Below, one piece after another: positions 60,199 to 64,000 of a stretch of 64,000 nucleotides of DNA. How positions within the stretch are numbered: position 1 is the first letter of the stretch; each line of letters begins with the position of its first letter. This DNA comes from Acidobacteriota bacterium (lineage in GTDB: Bacteria; Acidobacteriota; Vicinamibacteria; Marinacidobacterales; Marinacidobacteraceae), in contig JAJEIY010000002.1 of NCBI GenBank assembly GCA_022828085.1, forward strand, positions 62,001 to 126,000. The letters run 5' to 3'. The position numbers and the translations under genes were made by a program. The notes beneath the pieces are model-generated. The model was not told the DNA's origin, did no database searches, and worked only from the letters and a program-made list of their open reading frames with translations.

Positions 60199-62823
60199 AT
60201 GCTTCGAGTCACCGTTTCTTTCCTGCTGGCCGTCGGCCTGACGTTCGGCGGCGCCCTGGAGGCGCAGGTTCCGGCGCCGGCGGACGTCCTGGGCTTCGAG
60301 CCGGGCGACGACTACCAACTCGCGCTCTGGGGCGAGCTGACCCCGTACTACGAGCAGCTCGCGGCGGCGAGCGATCGGGTGGAAATCCGCGAGATCGGCG
60401 AGACCGTCCTCGGCAAGCCGCTCCTCGTCCTCTTCATCTCCTCGCCGGAGAACCTCGCGGCGCTGGATACGCACCGGCAGAACGCGCGGGCGCTCGCCCA
60501 TGCCGAGATTCCGGAAGCCGAGGCAATCCGGATCTCCCGCGAGGGGAAGGCGGTGGTCTGGATCGACGCGGGACTCCACGCCACCGAGGTGGCGCCGGCG
60601 CAGATGGCGCCGCTCCTCGCCCACCGGGTCGCCACCGAGGACTCCGAGGAGATGCGGAAGATCCGGGACGAGGTGATCCTGATCCTCATGCCCTGCATGA
60701 ACCCCGACGGACTCGACATCGTGGCGTCCTGGTACCGCCGGAACCTCCAGACCCCTTTCGAGACGACGCGCCCGCCCGAGCTCTACCACCACTACGTCGG
60801 GCACGACAACAACCGCGACTGGTTCATGAACAACATGCCCGAGACGGCGGCCGTGAGCCGGATGCTCTACCACGAGTGGTTCCCGCAGATCGTCTACAAC
60901 CACCACCAGACCGGTCCGGCCTGGGCGCGGATCTTCCTGCCCCCGTTCGCCGACCCGGTGAATCCCAGGATCCATCCCGGGGTCACCACCTCGGTGAACC
61001 TGATCGGTTCGGCGATGGCGAACCGTTTCGCCATGAAGAAGATGCCGGGCGCCGTGTCCGACATGATCTATTCGATGTGGTGGAACGGGGGCATGCGGAC
61101 GGCCCCCTACTTCCACAACATGATCGGCCTGCTGACCGAGACGTCGCACGCCTCGGCGAGTCCGCGGATGTACGACCCGGAGGACCGTCCCGAGTTCGTC
61201 GGCAACCCGCGCCGGGGACAGGCGGCGCCGACCAACGGAACCGACGTCTTCTATCCGTATCCGTGGCCGGGCGGGGAATCGCCCTTCTCCGATCCGATCC
61301 GCTACACGCTGACCGCGTCCATGGCCGTCCTCGACGTTGCCGCCGACCTCCGGGAGAAGTGGCTCTTCGACATCTGGCGGATGGGGCGCGACGCGATCGA
61401 GGGTAGCGGGGCGGGCTGGATCGTTCCGGCCGACCAGTGGGACCCGGGCGAGGCCGCCGCGCTCGTCAACGTGCTCTACGACGGCGGAATCGTGATCGAG
61501 CGGGCCGGGGAGGCGTTCGAAATCGACGGAGAGACCTACGGGGAAGGGTCCTACATCATCCCGGGCGCCCAGGCGTTTCGCGCCTACGCCGAAGACCTGC
61601 TGGAGGCCCAGGACTATCCCGACCGCCGGCGCACCCCGGACGGGCCGCCGGATCCTCCCTACGACCTCGCGGGCTGGACCCTGCCCATGCAGATGGGAGT
61701 GCAGGTGACGCGGGTCGCGGAGGTGCCCGAGGTCGCCTCCGCATCGGTGGATAGTCCGGTCCGGGCGCCGGCCGGTGAGGTCTCCGGCGGGGGTTCCTTC
61801 GGCTACGCGATCTCGCACCGTCCGAACGCCGCGGTGATCGCCCAGAACCGGCTGCTCGCCGCCGGGGCCGAAGTGGCCTGGGCAGCGGAGAGCTTCGCGG
61901 ACAGCGGGACGGAGTACCCCGCCGGGACCCTCGTCGTCCGCAGGTCGGACCCGGCCGATGCGGCCGTGGATGGAATCGCCTCGGAGCTGGGGCTCGACGT
62001 CGGCGGACTCTCCCGGGCGCCGGATGTGGAGTTGCTTCCGCTGGAGTCGGTGCGGGTCGGGCTCTACAAGTCCTACGTCGCGAGCATGGACGAGGGATGG
62101 ACCCGCTGGCTGCTCGAGAACTACGAGTACGACCTCACGAGCCTCTCCGACGACGACGTGCGGACCGGCGATCTGTCCCGGCTGGACGTGATCGTCCTGC
62201 CGCACCAGTCCACCCGGGAGATTCTCCAGGGACACGCCCCCGGCACCATGCCCGACGAGTTCACCGGCGGTATCGGACTGGAAGGGTCCCTGGCGCTGAG
62301 CCGTTTTGTCGAGGAGGGCGGCATGCTGGTGACGCTGGACGGCGCGAGCGACTTCGCCATCGCCCAGTTCGGCCTCCCCCTGCGGAACGTCACCGCCGGG
62401 TTGGCCGACCGGACCTTCTTCATCCCGGGCTCGCTGATCCGGGCCACCGTGGACACCGCGCATCCGCTGGCCTTCGGCATGCGCGATGAGGTGGCGACCC
62501 AGTTCGTCCGGAGTCGCGCGTTCGAGACCGTGAGCCTGCCGAGGACCCGGGAGGGCGGCCGGGAAACCACCACGGAGCCGCCTCCCGCCAACGTGGAGGT
62601 CATCGCCCGCTACGCCGAGGAGGACATCCTCATGAGCGGTTGGGCGCTCGGTGAGGAAGACGCCATCGGCGGCAAGATCGCGATGGCGCGGGTCCCGATG
62701 GGCGCGGGCGAGGTCGTGCTCTTCGGTTTCCGTCCCCAGTTTCGCGGCCAGCCGCGCGGCACCTACAAGCTCTTCCTGAACGCCCTGAACGGCGCCGCCG
62801 TGGAGGATCTCGGGGCGCGATAG
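60199..62823 (+). CDS. Exported M14 zinc carboxypeptidase, paralogue 2
   Basis: 874 residues. Signal peptide LRVTVSFLLAVGLTFGGALE. Zinc ligands in AGLHATEVAPAQ (His127, Glu130) and NHHQTGPAWARI; MPCMNPDGLDI and GHDNNRDWF bind the peptide. The C-terminal half has the same amidotransferase-like region as the gene at 47.8 kb (DVIVLPHQSTREI, FVEEGGMLVTLDGASD). The two share the whole layout, but catalytic-loop residues differ, for example HATE versus HSTE. It lies 50 bases after ilvC and may be cotranscribed with it or have its own promoter. Confidence 0.88.
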   Translation: MLRVTVSFLLAVGLTFGGALEAQVPAPADVLGFEPGDDYQLALWGELTPYYEQLAAASDRVEIREIGETVLGKPLLVLFISSPENLAALDTHRQNARALAHAEIPEAEAIRISREGKAVVWIDAGLHATEVAPAQMAPLLAHRVATEDSEEMRKIRDEVILILMPCMNPDGLDIVASWYRRNLQTPFETTRPPELYHHYVGHDNNRDWFMNNMPETAAVSRMLYHEWFPQIVYNHHQTGPAWARIFLPPFADPVNPRIHPGVTTSVNLIGSAMANRFAMKKMPGAVSDMIYSMWWNGGMRTAPYFHNMIGLLTETSHASASPRMYDPEDRPEFVGNPRRGQAAPTNGTDVFYPYPWPGGESPFSDPIRYTLTASMAVLDVAADLREKWLFDIWRMGRDAIEGSGAGWIVPADQWDPGEAAALVNVLYDGGIVIERAGEAFEIDGETYGEGSYIIPGAQAFRAYAEDLLEAQDYPDRRRTPDGPPDPPYDLAGWTLPMQMGVQVTRVAEVPEVASASVDSPVRAPAGEVSGGGSFGYAISHRPNAAVIAQNRLLAAGAEVAWAAESFADSGTEYPAGTLVVRRSDPADAAVDGIASELGLDVGGLSRAPDVELLPLESVRVGLYKSYVASMDEGWTRWLLENYEYDLTSLSDDDVRTGDLSRLDVIVLPHQSTREILQGHAPGTMPDEFTGGIGLEGSLALSRFVEEGGMLVTLDGASDFAIAQFGLPLRNVTAGLADRTFFIPGSLIRATVDTAHPLAFGMRDEVATQFVRSRAFETVSLPRTREGGRETTTEPPPANVEVIARYAEEDILMSGWALGEEDAIGGKIAMARVPMGAGEVVLFGFRPQFRGQPRGTYKLFLNALNGAAVEDLGAR

Positions 62824-62844
62824 GCGGAAGCCCCCGATCCCCGC

Positions 62845-62850
62845 TAGAAT
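62845..62850 (+). promoter_or_regulatory. -10-like box for rpmB
   Basis: TAGAAT ends 11 bases before the rpmB ATG in a 38-base gap. No ribosome-binding site is visible in the short leader. Confidence 0.45.
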
Positions 62851-62861
62851 CCGCGCCTCTC

Positions 62862-63128
62862 ATGGCCAGGACCTGCAGGCTGACCGGCAAGCGTCCCCTC
62901 ACCGGGAACGCCATCAGCCACGCGCACAACAAGACGAAGCGGCGTCAGCTTCCGAACCTGCAGTGGAAGACCGTGTGGGTGCCCGAGCTGGAGCGGTCCG
63001 TGAGGCTGCGGCTCAGCGCCCGCGCCCTGCGCACGATCGACAAGAAGGGCCTGCTCAGCTACCTGAAGGACGAGGGCCTGCGTCTCCGCGACGTGCTCCC
63101 GGCCCGCGCCCACGCCCGCAACCTGTAG
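62862..63128 (+). CDS. rpmB: 50S ribosomal protein L28
   Basis: 88 residues. CRLTGKRPLTGNAISHAHNK and TKRRQLPNLQ are the L28 signature, and LRLSARALRTIDKKGLLSYL is the C-terminal helix region. It is ten or so residues longer than the E. coli protein at the C-terminus. It stands alone; the usual partner rpmG (L33) does not follow. Confidence 0.96.
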   Translation: MARTCRLTGKRPLTGNAISHAHNKTKRRQLPNLQWKTVWVPELERSVRLRLSARALRTIDKKGLLSYLKDEGLRLRDVLPARAHARNL

Positions 63129-63130
63129 GA

Positions 63131-63457
63131 CGCGCCGGCTTGGAACGCCGGTCTCCGACCGGCACGCGGGCCGAAGGCCCGCAGGCGGCTCCACCCAAGT
63201 CCGCGTCGAGCGCGCCGGCAGGGGAGCGGGAGCAGCCGGTCTCCGACCGGCACGCGGGCCGAAGGCCCGCAGGCGGTTCGACCCGAATCGGCGTCGAGCG
63301 CGCCGGCAGGGGAGCGGGAGCAGCCGGTCTCCGACCGGCACGCGGGCCGAAGGCCCGCAGGCGGCTTCACCCAAATCCCCGTCGAGCGCGCCGGCAGGGA
63401 GGGCCAGGGAGCGCCGGTCTTCATACCGGCATCGCGGCGCGCAGCGCAGCGAAACTC
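63131..63457 (+). repeat. Family B array (88-bp units, three copies) plus one family A element
   Basis: The unit core GTCTCCGACC occurs at 63151, 63239 and 63327, exactly 88 bases apart. Each unit has CCGGTC/GACCGG and GCGGGCC/GGCCCGC hairpins and ends in a GTCGAGCGCGCCGGCAGGGG-like tail. A family A element (63408-63457; GGAGCGCCGGTCTTCATACC ... GAAACTC) closes the array. No gene is seen in this 370-base gap. Confidence 0.8.
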
Positions 63458-63500
63458 CCGCGGCTGCTCCTGACTCCCAGCGGGGACGGTTCCACGTTCC

Positions 63501-63917
63501 TCACGGCACGGGCAGGAACCCCTCCTCCTCGAAATCCCCGTCGTAGGTGAAGGCGCGCCGGATCCGGTGTTCCCGCATCACCTCGAAGGAGAGCCGGTCC
63601 ACGAGAGACACCCGGCGCCGGTCAGCGGCGAAGTAGGCCGCGGTGGCGCGGCGGTGGAGCTTCTCGCTGATCCAGACGATCTCGGTGACCGGCAGCAGCT
63701 TGTCGTGGAGTTGGCGAACCGCCTGCATTCCGAGCCGTTTTGCGACGAGCGCGGTGGTTTCCATGACGATGGCGTGATGGGTGAGGAGGCCCTGCCGTTC
63801 CGTGCGAACTTCGGCGAGCAATCGATGCCACGTGCCTGTCGCGTTGTCGTGGAACCGCTGTTCCATGTCGAGAAGCGCGTAAAACGCGGACGTATCGACG
63901 AAAACGGAGTTGATCAC
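63501..63917 (-). CDS. PIN-domain ribonuclease toxin, VapC-like
   Basis: 138 residues. The PIN-domain acidic residues appear in VFVDTSAFYALLD (Asp), HAIVMETTALVA (Glu) and SLVDRLSFEVMRE (Asp), with a final TYDGDFEEEGF. VapC toxins cleave tRNA or rRNA. The GTG at 63917 was chosen because it overlaps the stop of the upstream antitoxin (GTGA) and gives the canonical PIN N-terminus. Confidence 0.85.
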   Translation of the reverse strand: MINSVFVDTSAFYALLDMEQRFHDNATGTWHRLLAEVRTERQGLLTHHAIVMETTALVAKRLGMQAVRQLHDKLLPVTEIVWISEKLHRRATAAYFAADRRRVSLVDRLSFEVMREHRIRRAFTYDGDFEEEGFLPVP

Positions 63918-64000
63918 TCCGAATCGCGCCGCTTGGGAAGACGCCACCGTTCCATCTCCTCTTCCAGGATTTCCACGTACGCCTCGTCGTGTTTCTCGGC
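63914..64000 (-). CDS. VapB-like antitoxin, 3' end only
   Basis: The last 28 codons of an upstream gene are in the window: a charged helical segment, EAYVEILEEEMERWRLPKRR, then stop. The coupling to a PIN toxin and the acidic/basic C-terminal tail fit a VapB-type antitoxin, but the DNA-binding N-terminus lies outside the window. Confidence 0.6.
   Translation of the reverse strand, partial: AEKHDEAYVEILEEEMERWRLPKRRDSE

Noticed and set aside
63131..63415. Possible CRISPR array
   Set aside because: Units are 88 bp with no unique spacers, the hairpins fill the repeat, and no cas genes are present. The same holds for the 155-bp and 81-bp repeats.
1..64000. RAYT or other transposase responsible for the repeats
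   Set aside because: No reading frame in the window shows the tyrosine HUH or DDE transposase motifs; the source, if any, is outside.

Overview
The window is a very GC-rich bacterial chromosome segment with densely packed genes on both strands. Twin-arginine signals, lipoprotein signal peptides, a monofunctional peptidoglycan transglycosylase and an SppA-type protease point to a Gram-negative (diderm) cell. The L28 protein and the general gene content would fit a Gemmatimonadota-like or related environmental lineage, but this is a weak inference. No 16S rRNA, integrase or transposase gene is visible. Many first genes of transcription units carry a TANNNT -10 box only 7-11 nt before the start codon, so leaderless or nearly leaderless mRNAs look common; internal operon genes use GGAGG-type sites or overlap the previous stop.

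Region by region: 1-1.5 kb holds the end of an AttH/CrtC-like lipocalin protein running in frame into a PuuD-like membrane protein. 1.5-8.8 kb is a probable catabolic unit: tripartite tricarboxylate transporter tctCBA, an MmgE/PrpD protein, a CocE-type lipoprotein hydrolase and a nitrilase-fold amidohydrolase. 8.8-10.4 kb has a sodium:solute symporter with a small membrane partner. 10.5-13.9 kb is a tandem duplication of an exported amidohydrolase together with a convergent cyclophilin, one cyclophilin copy being reduced to a relic. 14-15.7 kb is a HipBA-type toxin-antitoxin pair. 15.7-18.9 kb has an acyl-CoA dehydrogenase, a MeaB GTPase fused to methylmalonyl-CoA epimerase, and an unknown membrane protein. 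18.9-19.4 kb is repeat-rich and ends in tRNA-Val.

19.6-31 kb carries pyruvate kinase, a glycosyltransferase, a D-aminoacylase-like hydrolase, cystathionine beta-synthase, an ETF:quinone oxidoreductase overlapping a domain-permuted aconitase-family enzyme, a DUF4105 protein and a UDP-sugar pyrophosphorylase. 31-39 kb carries a SulP transporter with STAS and cNMP-like domains, a TPR membrane protein, SppA, MtgA and an MscS channel. 39-47 kb carries tRNA-Arg, apt, acylphosphatase, cystathionine gamma-synthase/lyase, DUF1820, a beta-lactamase-fold hydrolase, a sulfite-oxidase-family enzyme with DoxX, and a lipoprotein esterase with calcium-binding repeats and a less GC-rich composition. 47-64 kb carries two paralogous M14 carboxypeptidases, an S9 peptidase, a second sulfite-oxidase-family protein whose N-terminus is built from a dispersed repeat, a dTDP-glucose dehydratase, a quinone oxidoreductase, a HIT protein, ilvBNC, L28 and a VapBC pair cut by the window edge.

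Functionally the window combines peptide, amide and ester scavenging (two M14 peptidases, S9, CocE, nitrilase, amidohydrolases, D-aminoacylase), organic-acid uptake, propionate/acyl-CoA and electron-transfer enzymes, transsulfuration (CBS plus CGS/CGL) and branched-chain amino-acid synthesis. The most unusual signal is a set of dispersed double-hairpin repeats. They occur as inverted pairs resembling REPINs, as tandem arrays, and inside coding sequence, where two copies form the first 63 residues of an oxidoreductase.
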